53,415 nucleotides of DNA from Bacilli bacterium (GTDB lineage Bacteria; Bacillota_I; Bacilli_A; RF39; UBA660): positions 1 to 53,415 of the forward strand of contig JAFUTV010000003.1 of NCBI GenBank assembly GCA_017484125.1, given 5' to 3'. The position numbers and the translations under genes were made by a program. Positions 37,745 to 45,725 of the stretch are shown here, piece after piece. The notes beneath the pieces were generated by a model. It saw only the letters and a program-made list of their open reading frames with translations, did no database searches and had not been told where the DNA came from. The first letter of the stretch is position 1. Every line of letters begins with the position of its first letter.

Positions 37745-38347
37745 TTAATTATTATTTGATAATGGTATTGCACTAAACCCAACATAAATTGGAACTCTAT
37801 TTGCATATTGTGAAGCAATGCCACTATTTCTTGTTAAACTAATTGTTTCATTTTCAGATAATACCTCAACAAAAAATGAACACACATCTTGTAAAACATA
37901 GTGATATTGACTATCATTTTCTTTTGCTGTTGCTTGGGCTCTACTAGCATATCCTGATAACTTTTTTATTATACAATTACTAGCTGTAGAACAAGTAATA
38001 TTTTTACTATTAACACTATAGCTAGATGCAATTGAAGTAGGTGTTCCGGCAGAAAAGCCATCTACTATTAATAATATATATTTCCCTTTAGTTAATGTAA
38101 TAGAATTAGTTTTTGAATTTCCCGGTCCAACTGAAACAGAATATTGAGCTTGATTAAATTTTAAATTAACATTTTCATATAGATAATCAAGAGCATCAGA
38201 CACATTATCTACCTCAAAATTATCATCTTTCGGTTCATATGAAACATCTCTAGCTAAAAAATTTTCAGCATAAACAACACCAAAAAAGCCAAATATAATG
38301 GCTCCTAGAAAAAATGAAAAAATTCTTGATTTAATTATTTTTTTCAT
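37745..38347 (-). CDS. Small secreted protein, unknown
   Basis: 200 residues. Signal peptide MKKIIKSRIFSFFLGAIIFG with cleavage after VYA about residue 27. The mature start (VSYEPKDDNFEVDNVSDALD then YLYENV) is a segment I associate with secreted proteins of gut Bacillota; the rest is predicted beta-rich with two Cys close together (C119, C124 region) and one later. GAGGTAATAAA precedes the ATG. No sortase or anchoring motif. Function unknown. Next to two pseudogenes. Confidence 0.68.
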   Translation of the reverse strand: MKKIIKSRIFSFFLGAIIFGFFGVVYAENFLARDVSYEPKDDNFEVDNVSDALDYLYENVNLKFNQAQYSVSVGPGNSKTNSITLTKGKYILLIVDGFSAGTPTSIASSYSVNSKNITCSTASNCIIKKLSGYASRAQATAKENDSQYHYVLQDVCSFFVEVLSENETISLTRNSGIASQYANRVPIYVGFSAIPLSNNN

Positions 38348-38434
38348 TTTATTACCTCTATCATTACATTACAATTATACATAAATAATTACATATTTTC
38401 AATAAAATATCATAAGTGATATATAGCTGTTAAA

Positions 38435-38549
38435 TTATATTCCATTATAATAAAGTAAGTATTCTCCCACCATAGATTTACAAGTTATATTATCTAATAA
38501 GGTTAATTGTTCTAAAATAAAATCTATATAATATTCTGTGGTAGCCACA
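38435..38549 (-). pseudogene. TfoX N-terminal domain fragment, frameshifted
   Basis: From GTG (38549) the frame reads VATTEYYIDF, then after a one-base shift in an A5 run (38519-38523) continues ILEQLTLLDNITCKSMVGEY and LLYYNGI before a stop. Together these match the opening of TfoX N-terminal domain proteins (FVLEQL ... MFGEYGLYY pattern). The rest of the domain is missing. A dead gene between the ABC operon and a secreted protein. Confidence 0.6.
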
Positions 38550-38579
38550 CTATCAACTCTTATAATTAATTATAATATA

Positions 38580-38603
38580 AAAGAACGAATTCTCATCCGT
38601 TCT
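38580..38603 (-). terminator. Terminator of ABC operon
   Basis: AGAACG / CGTTCT (38603-38582) with a 10-nt loop, then TTTTAT on minus. Confidence 0.6.
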
Positions 38604-38622
38604 ATATATATAAATCTTATGA

Positions 38623-39354
38623 TTATTTATTATCACTAACCATTCTTTTTTTGAATACAATAATTGATAATAATATAACAGCTATAAAATAGATTAAAAA
38701 GACTATTATATGTATAAGAGTTAAATTACTAAAATCATTATGTAGTGTTCCTTGAATTATATTTAAACAAGCCTCAAATGGTAATGATTTGCATATTACT
38801 TCAAATACTCCACCAATTACTTCTTTAGGAAAATACATACCACTAGTAAAACATACTAATTGAACAATAATACTTCCTAAACCACCAGTTCCTTTTTCGC
38901 TAACTAAACTACCTATTAATATTCCAAGTGATATAAAAAATATTGAAATAATTATAGATACTAATATAGTTGATATTATACTTATGCTAAATTCTAATCC
39001 CATAATAATAGCAGTTAAAAAGAATAAAATATTCTGAATCAATACTATTGGTATCAACGATATTATATATCCTAAAATATAATCACTTGATTTCATTGGA
39101 GATGTACCTAATCTAATTAAAAATGAAGATGTTCTATCCTTTGAAATTAGAGTTGCACTAAATAAAGTAATAAATGAAAAACCAAATAATATAATTGATG
39201 GTGTGAAATTTTCTAATCGATAATTATCTGCTGGAATATCAAATTGTTGAAAAATAAATAATAAGAATAAAGGTAAAACAATTTCAAATACTAAACTTAA
39301 AGGGTCTCTAATTAATTCTTTAAAGTTTCTTTTAGCAAAATTAATCATTCTCAT
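38623..39354 (-). CDS. ABC-2 type transporter permease
   Basis: 243 residues with six membrane helices in the ABC2_membrane pattern, the first cytosolic segment (FAKRNFKELIRDPLSLVFEI) and a final basic tail. The middle SKDRTSSFLIRLGTSPMKSS is the conserved coupling region. GGAGGTG precedes the ATG, which overlaps the ATPase stop by one base (TAATG). With the ATPase it forms an exporter, perhaps for a drug or peptide; substrate unknown. Confidence 0.88.
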   Translation of the reverse strand: MRMINFAKRNFKELIRDPLSLVFEIVLPLFLLFIFQQFDIPADNYRLENFTPSIILFGFSFITLFSATLISKDRTSSFLIRLGTSPMKSSDYILGYIISLIPIVLIQNILFFLTAIIMGLEFSISIISTILVSIIISIFFISLGILIGSLVSEKGTGGLGSIIVQLVCFTSGMYFPKEVIGGVFEVICKSLPFEACLNIIQGTLHNDFSNLTLIHIIVFLIYFIAVILLSIIVFKKRMVSDNK

Positions 39355-40076
39355 TATAATTCACCTCCAGTTGCAATTGATACAAAAGCATCTTCAAAAT
39401 TTTTAGCTTTAGTTTTATTAATTAATTCTTCAGAGGTTCCAACTTCAACAATACTACCACTTACCATTATACCAATTCTATCCGATAAGCTTTCTGCTTC
39501 TTCCATATAATGAGTAGTTAAAATGATTGTTATTTTACCTTTTAATTCGTTAATTATTTTCCATAACTCTTTTCTTGCAATAACATCTAAACCTAATGTT
39601 GGCTCATCTAAAAATAATATTTTAGGATCATTAATTAAACTTATTGCAATAGATACTTTTCTTTGCCATCCACCTGATAAAGTTTTTGCTCTTTTATTTA
39701 ATACTTCATCTAATTTAAATAATTTAATTAGTTCATTGATTTTTTTATCTTTATCTTTTATCATATAAACTCCAGCCGTAAATTCTAAATTTTCTTTAAC
39801 AGTTAGATTTGGAGCAATAGCTGTTTCTTGTGGTGAAACATTTAATATTTCTTTTATTTTAAACACGTCTTTTTTCATATCCATATCAAGTATTTTAATA
39901 CTTCCAGAAGTTGGTAATATTAATCCTGATATCATTTTTATTGTTGTAGTTTTTCCAGCACCATTAGTTCCTAAAAGTGCAAATAATTCTCCTTGTTTAA
40001 TATTTAAATCTATTCCATTTACAGCAATTTTATCTTTAAATTTTTTTGTTAATTTTTTTGTTTCAATAGAATACAT
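39354..40076 (-). CDS. ABC transporter ATP-binding protein
   Basis: 240 residues. Walker A GTNGAGKT (36-43), signature LSGGWQRK (133-140), Walker B FLDEP (155-159) and switch His189 (TTHYMEEAE). It belongs to the DrrA/CcmA-like group paired with ABC-2 permeases. No good ribosome site; it starts 1 nt after the abrB-like stop, so translation is probably coupled. Confidence 0.92.
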   Translation of the reverse strand: MYSIETKKLTKKFKDKIAVNGIDLNIKQGELFALLGTNGAGKTTTIKMISGLILPTSGSIKILDMDMKKDVFKIKEILNVSPQETAIAPNLTVKENLEFTAGVYMIKDKDKKINELIKLFKLDEVLNKRAKTLSGGWQRKVSIAISLINDPKILFLDEPTLGLDVIARKELWKIINELKGKITIILTTHYMEEAESLSDRIGIMVSGSIVEVGTSEELINKTKAKNFEDAFVSIATGGEL

Positions 40077-40077
40077 A

Positions 40078-40266
40078 TTATTTATTATCTGGCATCATTT
40101 TATCTTCTAATACTTTAGATTTAACAATAGCCATTCCTTTCTTTTTATCACATAAAACTACAACACTATCACCAGGTTTAATATCAAACATATCTCTTGC
40201 TTCTTTAGGAATTACTATTTGTCCTTTTTCTCCAACTTTAGCAATACCTACAAATTTGTTTTTCAT
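40078..40266 (-). CDS. AbrB-type transcriptional regulator
   Basis: 62 residues with one SpoVT/AbrB swapped-hairpin domain (AKVGEKGQIVIPKEARDMFD ... KPGDSVVVL). First gene of an operon with the ABC transporter, which it probably controls. AAGGAGG lies 6 nt before the ATG. A 24-bp palindrome between its promoter and ribosome site is a likely binding site. Confidence 0.88.
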   Translation of the reverse strand: MKNKFVGIAKVGEKGQIVIPKEARDMFDIKPGDSVVVLCDKKKGMAIVKSKVLEDKMMPDNK

Positions 40267-40279
40267 AATCTACCTCCTT

Positions 40280-40303
40280 AAAAGTATAATAAGTTATACT
40301 TTT
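40280..40303. promoter_or_regulatory. Palindromic operator of abrB-ABC operon
   Basis: AAAAGTATAA and TTATACTTTT around TAAG, placed just downstream of the predicted start and next to the ribosome site. Confidence 0.6.
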
Positions 40304-40311
40304 CATACCTA

Positions 40312-40340
40312 ATTATATGCCTATTTTATATAAAAGTAAA
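40312..40340 (-). promoter_or_regulatory. Promoter of abrB-ABC operon
   Basis: TTTACT (40340-40335), 17-nt spacer, TATAAT (40317-40312). Confidence 0.7.
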
Positions 40341-40423
40341 GTATTAAAATATTCTTATACTGAGTATGTAGGAATTTTTTATTATTTTCTATTAAAGCTA
40401 AAAGTCCTTATATTGTTAATCTT

Positions 40424-40543
40424 TTATTTGTCTCTTATAATTAATAATAAATTGTATATTTCTTTTGCTTCATCTACATTAATTACTTCAGCATCATTTG
40501 GAACAATTACATCGTAGGCAGTTTTATGTATAGGAACATGTTT
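40424..40543 (-). pseudogene. Coding remnant after the Nudix gene
   Basis: An open stretch of 39 codons between stops (KHVPIHKTAYDVIVPNDAEV ... NLLLIIRDK) reads like real protein but has no start or ribosome site. Its 5' end lies in the right arm of the long inverted repeat 40517-40560. Parent unknown. Confidence 0.3.
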
Positions 40544-40560
40544 CTATACATAAAACTGCC
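40517..40560. repeat. Perfect 17-bp inverted repeat
   Basis: GGCAGTTTTATGTATAG (40517-40533) and CTATACATAAAACTGCC (40544-40560), 10-nt spacer GAACATGTTT. No T tract on either side, so not a standard terminator. It lies 26 nt after the Nudix stop and may protect that mRNA's 3' end. Confidence 0.75.
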
Positions 40561-40586
40561 AGTGTTGATTGCGTATTAATACTATG

Positions 40587-41060
40587 TCATTTTTTTGATT
40601 TTTTAATATATGCTCCATCTGTTTTACAATCATATATTGTTATAGTTCTGTCTTCTAAAAATGCACCTTCATAATTTATAAATGGTTCTGGTAAATTATC
40701 AGCATCGGCCCAAATTAACTCATCACATTTATCTTCTTCCATTATTTTAGGCTTTCCATCATAATCTTTAATTTCAAAATAATAATCAATATATGGCTCT
40801 AATTGTTTACCATCTATTTCAAAATAATTTCTTCTTAATACCACATAATTATTTAAAATTTTTTTAGGATCTAAATCTATACCTAATTCTTCACGTGCTT
40901 CTCTAACTAATGCATCATATTGATTTTCTCCTTCGTCAATATGATCGGCAGGTAAAGCATAATATCCAGGCCATAACTTAGAGCCTTTTCTTTTTTGCAA
41001 TAAGATTTTATTGTCTTTTTTAATTATCATATGCACAGCACTTTTAAACATTGCTTTCAT
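40587..41060 (-). CDS. Nudix hydrolase
   Basis: 157 residues. Nudix box IDEGENQYDALVREAREELG (about 41-60) keeps the REAREEL metal-binding core, but the usual leading Gly is Asp (ALPADHIDEGE). The flanking sequence (LLQKRKGSKLWPGYYALPA) fits MutT-like nucleotide hydrolases, and the length is typical. GAGAGGAG precedes the ATG. It follows the methyltransferase gene by 3 nt, in one operon. Substrate unknown. Confidence 0.87.
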   Translation of the reverse strand: MKAMFKSAVHMIIKKDNKILLQKRKGSKLWPGYYALPADHIDEGENQYDALVREAREELGIDLDPKKILNNYVVLRRNYFEIDGKQLEPYIDYYFEIKDYDGKPKIMEEDKCDELIWADADNLPEPFINYEGAFLEDRTITIYDCKTDGAYIKKSKK

Positions 41061-41063
41061 AAA

Positions 41064-42251
41064 TTATCTCCTCTCTAATATACAGACACTCTCACAATGA
41101 TATGTATACGGAAACATATCAAGTCCAATAATTTTACTAATATTATAATTATTACATAATAAATTTAAATCCCTTGATAAAGTTATTGGATCACATGATA
41201 CATAAAAAATTTGCTGAGGATTTATTTTGATTATGCTATCTATTTCTTTTCTTAAAAGTCCATTCCTTGGCGGGTCAACAATTATAACGTCTATATTATC
41301 ATTTATTTTATTAATAACTTTTGCTGCATCACCTAGCATATATTTAGTATTAAATACATTATTAATTTTAGAATTAGTTATTGAATTAAGTACAGCATTT
41401 TTAATAATTTCAATACCATATACTGTTTTTGAAATATCACATACATTAATACCTAAAGTTCCAACACCAGAATACAAATCTAATACGTTTTTATTTTTAA
41501 TAATATTTTTGTGTATTATTTTAAATATATAAGATGCTACTTCCCTATTTACTTGAAAGAAAGAATCATAAGAAACTTGAAATAATTTATTATCAATTAT
41601 ATCAATAAAATGATCTTCACCTTTAAGTAATTCATTATTTTTAATAATTCCAACTACCTTATAATTATCTAAAGGAAATATATTAATGTCATCATTAGTT
41701 ATAATATGAATTAATAATTCATCATTATAGTTATTTCTTAATACTATTTCTCCATTTCTTATATTAAATTTTGGAATTTCTTTAATAAATTCATTAATTG
41801 CTTTACTAGCAATTATACACTCCTTAATTTCTACTAAAGTATTACTACCATAAGAATAATACCCTATTTTACTATCTTTTATTTTTAAAGAAATTTTGTT
41901 TCTATAAAAAAACTCTTTTGGACTAGATATTATATCAACATCAACATCAATTTTAGCAAATTTATGTAATATATTTTGAAGTTTATTTTTTTTGAAATTT
42001 AATGTTTCATTATAATTAACATTTTGTAAAACACATCCACCACATTTATCAAAATAAGGACATTTAGCTTTTATTTTTGAAGGACTATTTTTTAAAAATC
42101 TTGTTACAATAGCTTCATTATACTTAGTATGTTCTTTAACTATTTTAAGTTTAACAACATCTCCAATTAAAGTATTAGAAACAAATGTTATCTTATCATT
42201 TACATAACATATACCAAGTCCTTGATCATTTAAAGAAGTAATTTCATACAT
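41064..42251 (-). CDS. 23S rRNA (uracil-5-)-methyltransferase, RlmCD/RumA family
   Basis: 395 residues. N-terminal TRAM-like domain, iron-sulfur ligands C64, C70, C73 and C145, SAM site VLDLYSGVGTLGI, DPPRNGL, and catalytic nucleophile C353 in YVSCDPITLSRDL near the C-terminus. It forms 5-methyluridine in RNA; in Gram-positives such enzymes usually act on 23S rRNA, and TrmA-type activity cannot be excluded. About 60 residues shorter than Bacillus RlmCD. GGTG repeats precede the ATG. Confidence 0.9.
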   Translation of the reverse strand: MYEITSLNDQGLGICYVNDKITFVSNTLIGDVVKLKIVKEHTKYNEAIVTRFLKNSPSKIKAKCPYFDKCGGCVLQNVNYNETLNFKKNKLQNILHKFAKIDVDVDIISSPKEFFYRNKISLKIKDSKIGYYSYGSNTLVEIKECIIASKAINEFIKEIPKFNIRNGEIVLRNNYNDELLIHIITNDDINIFPLDNYKVVGIIKNNELLKGEDHFIDIIDNKLFQVSYDSFFQVNREVASYIFKIIHKNIIKNKNVLDLYSGVGTLGINVCDISKTVYGIEIIKNAVLNSITNSKINNVFNTKYMLGDAAKVINKINDNIDVIIVDPPRNGLLRKEIDSIIKINPQQIFYVSCDPITLSRDLNLLCNNYNISKIIGLDMFPYTYHCESVCILERR

Positions 42252-42276
42252 TTATAATCACCACACCTATATTTTA

Positions 42277-42305
42277 ACATAATTTTATTATTTTTTATCA
42301 TACTA
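42277..42305 (+). promoter_or_regulatory. Possible forespore (sigma-G-like) promoter of gerA
   Basis: CATACTA (42299-42305), an exact sigma-G type -10, with AACATA 17 nt upstream. The predicted start falls on the ribosome site AGGTGATAG, an unusually short leader, so it may be chance. Confidence 0.35.
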
Positions 42306-42320
42306 ATATTAGGTGATAGT

Positions 42321-43673
42321 ATGAATCTAGTTAATAAATTAAAGCAAGAATTTAATAATAGCAGTGATTTAATTATTAGACAATTAGATAAAATATACGT
42401 AATATACTTAGAAAGTATATGTGATAGTAATAAAATTAACTTTTATATTTTACGAAATATATCACAAAAAAATATAATTTCAGGGCCTAATACTATTATT
42501 ATTAAAGAATTTAAAGATATTATTTTTTATTTAGTTAACGGATTTACTATTGTTATTAAAGACAAAATATATGCAGTTGAAACAAGGGGAAATATTATAA
42601 GAAGTGTTGAAAAACCTGATTCAGAACCATCTGTGTATGGTCCAAAAGATGCATTTAATGAAAATATACAAATAAATTTAGGTTTAATAAAAAGGAGAAT
42701 TAAAAGCACAAATCTAATAAATGATGACTATTTTATTGGTACTAAAACTAAAACAAAGGTATCTATTATATATTTAAAAGATATCGTTCAAGAAAAAATG
42801 ATTAATAAAATAAAAAAAGAAATAGCTTCAATAAACAAGGATAGCATAATATCAATTGGTAATTTAAAACAATTACTCGGAAAAGAAAATCGTTCATTTT
42901 TGCCTACCATTATGGAAAGTGAAAGGCCGGATAATGCCTGTACTTCCCTTTTGGAAGGAAAAATAATTATACTTTGTGATAATTCCCCTTTTTGTTTAAT
43001 ATTACCAGCATTTTTTAGTGATTTCATTAATCCTGTAGTAGATAATTATGGGAAAAATATAAATATTAATTTTTTAAAAATATTAAGATTTATTTGCTTA
43101 ATATTTACTATTATTGCTCCAGCATTATATATATCTTTAATTAATTTTGATCAAGAACTTGTTCCAATTACATTACTAAGAAATTTTGCAATACAAAGAA
43201 ATGATGTTGCTTTTCCTTCTTGGATTGAAGCATTAATAATGTTAATTGTTTGTGGCATATTAAAAGAAAGTGATATGCGTTTTCCATCTTCATATGGATC
43301 TGCAATATCAATAGTTGGAGCATTAATTTTAGGTGAAGCAGCAGTAAGTGCAGGACTAATTAGTCCTATTATGATTATTGTTGTATCACTTGCTTTTATA
43401 TCTTCTCTAGTATTTACTGATCAGGAATTAGTTAATGGATTAAGATATTATAGATTCTTATTTCTTCTACTATCATCATTATTTGGATTAATAGGTCTAG
43501 TTATGGGAATATTTATTTTACTTATTCATGTAAGCGGACTTGAAGTTTTAGGTAAAAGTTATGCTTTTCCAGTAGCTCCTTTTTCTAAAACATATTTTAA
43601 TAAAACTATATTTAAAAAACCATCTAAAAAAGATTATAAAAAAGATACAATGTTAATTAAAGGAGATAATTAA
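42321..43673 (+). CDS. Spore germination protein, GerA family (A subunit)
   Basis: 450 residues. Cytosolic N-terminal half with the family motifs VYGPKDAFNENIQINLGLIK (about 106-125) and ERPDNACTSLLEGKIIILCD (201-220), then about five membrane helices from residue 254. It is a subunit of the inner-membrane germinant receptor in spores. Slightly short for the family (about 480-500). AGGTGATAGT precedes the ATG. Followed with no gap by gerC and gerB; order A-C-B. Confidence 0.92.
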   Translation: MNLVNKLKQEFNNSSDLIIRQLDKIYVIYLESICDSNKINFYILRNISQKNIISGPNTIIIKEFKDIIFYLVNGFTIVIKDKIYAVETRGNIIRSVEKPDSEPSVYGPKDAFNENIQINLGLIKRRIKSTNLINDDYFIGTKTKTKVSIIYLKDIVQEKMINKIKKEIASINKDSIISIGNLKQLLGKENRSFLPTIMESERPDNACTSLLEGKIIILCDNSPFCLILPAFFSDFINPVVDNYGKNININFLKILRFICLIFTIIAPALYISLINFDQELVPITLLRNFAIQRNDVAFPSWIEALIMLIVCGILKESDMRFPSSYGSAISIVGALILGEAAVSAGLISPIMIIVVSLAFISSLVFTDQELVNGLRYYRFLFLLLSSLFGLIGLVMGIFILLIHVSGLEVLGKSYAFPVAPFSKTYFNKTIFKKPSKKDYKKDTMLIKGDN

Positions 43674-44669
43674 ATGAAAAAAATTTTATTGCTATTAATA
43701 TTATTTTTATGCAGTTCTTGTTATGATTATCAAGAAGTAAATGATTTAGCTATTGTATCAGGAATGGCAATAGATTATATTGATGATAATTATTATTTAA
43801 CATATGAAGTAATTAATACTAAAAATGATAAAGAAGATACTAATAGTTACACTTACACTTCAAGTGGAAATACTATTTCATTAGCAATTGAAAATATAAA
43901 TAAAATGATACCCAAAAAAGTATCATTAAGTCACTTAGATATTGTTATAATTTCTAAATCTTTAGCTAATCACGGACTTTATAATATATCTGATTATTTT
44001 TTTAGAAATAATAAAATAACAACTAATTTTTATTTGGTTATGTCTAACATTAATCCCAAAAACATATTAGAAAATAAATCTGAAAATTATCAAGTTAATT
44101 CTATTGCTATTAAAAATATATTAAAAGAAAATAAAATAGATATTCATGAACAATTTGATTATTTAATATCTTATATTATGGATAATTCAAAAAATATAGT
44201 TATTCCATCCGTAAAGTTAGATAATAATATAATTATTGATAATTATGCAATGTTTAAAGGAGATAAATTCTATTCTTATTTAGATGAAGAAGATAACAAA
44301 GTATTTAAGCTATTAAAAAACAAAGGAAAAATAACATATGATATTAATGACACAAATATTAATATTAAAAATAATAAAACATCTGTTTATGTAGATGATA
44401 AAAAATATATTATTAATATTAAAACTTTAGCTTATATAGAAGAAAAAAATATGGATGTAAACTATAATTTATTAGAAGAATTAGCAAAAAAAGAATTAAA
44501 AGAAAAAATCAATAATTTTATTTTAAAGGAATTAGATAATGATATTGATATATTAGGTTTTAAAAAGATATATCACATTAAACATCCTAATGATTTAATT
44601 GAAAACTATAAATTACCTGTAGAAATTAATGTTGAATTTAAAATAGATGATATTGGATATGTAAGGTGA
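43674..44669 (+). CDS. Germinant receptor lipoprotein, Ger(x)C family
   Basis: 331 residues. Lipobox LCSSC with lipidated C16; mature start YDYQEVNDLAIVSGMAID matches the GerC pattern. Shorter than the usual 370-400, mostly by compact domains. AAAGGAG precedes the ATG, which lies next to the gerA stop. It completes the receptor on the outer face of the spore inner membrane. Confidence 0.9.
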   Translation: MKKILLLLILFLCSSCYDYQEVNDLAIVSGMAIDYIDDNYYLTYEVINTKNDKEDTNSYTYTSSGNTISLAIENINKMIPKKVSLSHLDIVIISKSLANHGLYNISDYFFRNNKITTNFYLVMSNINPKNILENKSENYQVNSIAIKNILKENKIDIHEQFDYLISYIMDNSKNIVIPSVKLDNNIIIDNYAMFKGDKFYSYLDEEDNKVFKLLKNKGKITYDINDTNINIKNNKTSVYVDDKKYIINIKTLAYIEEKNMDVNYNLLEELAKKELKEKINNFILKELDNDIDILGFKKIYHIKHPNDLIENYKLPVEINVEFKIDDIGYVR

Positions 44670-44673
44670 TAAA

Positions 44674-45489
44674 ATGACAAAAAATGAACAAGGAATATTA
44701 ACCTTTTTTGTAAGTAAAGCATTATTTTTTGGTATAATTACTAATTTATTATTTAATCTTAGTAATGAAAATATATTATTAACTACCTTATTAGGTTTTA
44801 CTTTAGGAACTATAATTTTATTTTTTTTAATGAAATATAAATTAATTAAAGATAATATTATATTTAAAATAATAATATTTATTTTATCAATAATATTATT
44901 CATTTATTCAATCACTAGTTTAACAAATATTATTCATACTTTTTATTTAAGTGAAACACCTAAAGTATTAATAATATTACTTATACTTATTATTTGTATT
45001 TATGGATCAACAAAAAACAAAATAGGAATATCTAGATTATCAGAAATATTACTTCCAATTAGTTTATTATTTATATTTATTGCTTTAATTGGAAATACTA
45101 AAAACTTTGAAATTAATAATTTGCTTCCTATATTTTATAATTTTAATAGTAATTTTATAGTATCTACATTAATTACTACTTTAGTAAGTATAATTCCATG
45201 TATATTACTATTATATTTAATTAAAGAATATAATATAAAATATATTATTAAAGGATATATATCTAGTGGTATTACTCTACTTTTAATCATACTATCTACA
45301 TTATCTACTTTAGGAATAACTTTATCATCTTATTTTAAATATAGTGAATATATATCTTTTAAAAAAATACAATTATTTAATTTTATTGAAAGAATAGAAA
45401 ATATTGTATCAATATATTCAATTATTGATTATATTATTTTATTAATAATGTTAGTGTTAATAATTAAAAAAATCATGAAAAAATCATGA
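44674..45489 (+). CDS. Germinant receptor transporter-like subunit, GerB family
   Basis: 271 residues, an APC-superfamily permease-like protein opening with NEQGILTFFVSKALFFGIIT and carrying about eight hydrophobic helices. Family members usually have about 360 residues and ten helices, so this is clearly shortened, yet the frame is clean with AAGGTG before the ATG, so it is probably a compact functional form. Its last codons overlap a minus-strand terminator (45466-45490). Confidence 0.82.
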   Translation: MTKNEQGILTFFVSKALFFGIITNLLFNLSNENILLTTLLGFTLGTIILFFLMKYKLIKDNIIFKIIIFILSIILFIYSITSLTNIIHTFYLSETPKVLIILLILIICIYGSTKNKIGISRLSEILLPISLLFIFIALIGNTKNFEINNLLPIFYNFNSNFIVSTLITTLVSIIPCILLLYLIKEYNIKYIIKGYISSGITLLLIILSTLSTLGITLSSYFKYSEYISFKKIQLFNFIERIENIVSIYSIIDYIILLIMLVLIIKKIMKKS

Positions 45490-45490
45490 T
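45466..45490 (-). terminator. Terminator of minus-strand small transcript
   Basis: ATCATGA / TCATGAT (45490-45472) around TTTTT, then six T on minus. It overlaps the gerB stop and would end a transcript starting near 45671. Confidence 0.75.
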
Positions 45491-45533
45491 ATTAAAATAT
45501 CTAATATATATCTTATTTACATTATATCATAAT

Positions 45534-45563
45534 TTGACAATTATTAATTATTTTTGATATTAA
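45534..45563 (+). promoter_or_regulatory. Promoter of plus-strand small RNA
   Basis: TTGACA (45534-45539), 18-nt spacer ending TGA, TATTAA (45558-45563). Confidence 0.65.
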
Positions 45564-45651
45564 GGATGATAGTTATGATTAAAGAAAAGATTAAAAAATC
45601 TTTCTTAGTTATATCTAGTTGCCTCCTTTCTTTTAAGAAATTTGGCTCCAC
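45544..45651 (-). CDS. Small hydrophobic peptide, candidate (possibly disabled) type I toxin
   Basis: An open frame whose distal part reads TKKDFLIFSLIITIILNIKN, one membrane helix with Lys at both ends. AAAGGAGG (45631-45624 on minus) is perfectly placed 9 nt before ATA (45612-45610), where an ATG would be expected. In-frame GTG (45651) is the only standard start, giving 35 residues with no ribosome site. Promoter TTGACT-N18-TATAAG (45707-45678) and the terminator at 45490-45466 make a transcript of about 200 nt. A hairpin TTTCTT-AA-AAGAAA abuts the ribosome site, as at 2599-2617. Either ATA is used or the toxin has lost its start. Confidence 0.35.
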   Translation of the reverse strand: MEPNFLKERRQLDITKKDFLIFSLIITIILNIKNN

Positions 45652-45677
45652 CTAACTCATTAAATGTTACTAATTAA

Positions 45678-45707
45678 CTTATAGCATAAAAATAGCCACT
45701 AAGTCAA
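45678..45707 (-). promoter_or_regulatory. Promoter of minus-strand small peptide transcript
   Basis: TTGACT (45707-45702), 18-nt spacer ending TGC, TATAAG (45683-45678). The -35 lies in the loop of the glucosaminidase terminator hairpin. Confidence 0.55.
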
Positions 45708-45722
45708 ACACTTAGTGGCTTA
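45688..45722. terminator. Terminator between small RNA and glucosaminidase gene
   Basis: AGCCACTAAG (45694-45703) / CTTAGTGGCT (45711-45720), loop TCAAACA. ATTTTTAT follows on minus; only an interrupted T tract on plus. Confidence 0.8.
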
Positions 45723-45725
45723 TTA

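Larger units (their letters stand above)
45570..45722 (+). ncRNA. Candidate antisense small RNA with anti-Shine-Dalgarno motif
   Basis: From the promoter at 45534-45563 to the hairpin 45694-45720, about 150 nt. It carries CCTCCTTTCTTTT (45623-45635), complementary to the ribosome site of the peptide on the other strand. AAAGATT-AAAA-AATCTTT makes a 5' hairpin. It overlaps the whole 5' half of the minus transcript. A 26-codon plus ORF at 45575-45655 has no proper leader. Confidence 0.45.

Noticed and set aside
37588-37824. 78-codon hydrophobic minus ORF
   Set aside because: It overlaps the 3' end of the secreted-protein gene in another frame and runs through a decayed region; no ribosome site.
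45575-45655. 26-codon plus-strand ORF starting MIKEKIKKSFLV
   Set aside because: Its supposed ribosome site lies upstream of the predicted transcription start, and the codons overlap a hairpin and the anti-SD motif; better read as an RNA antisense to the minus peptide.
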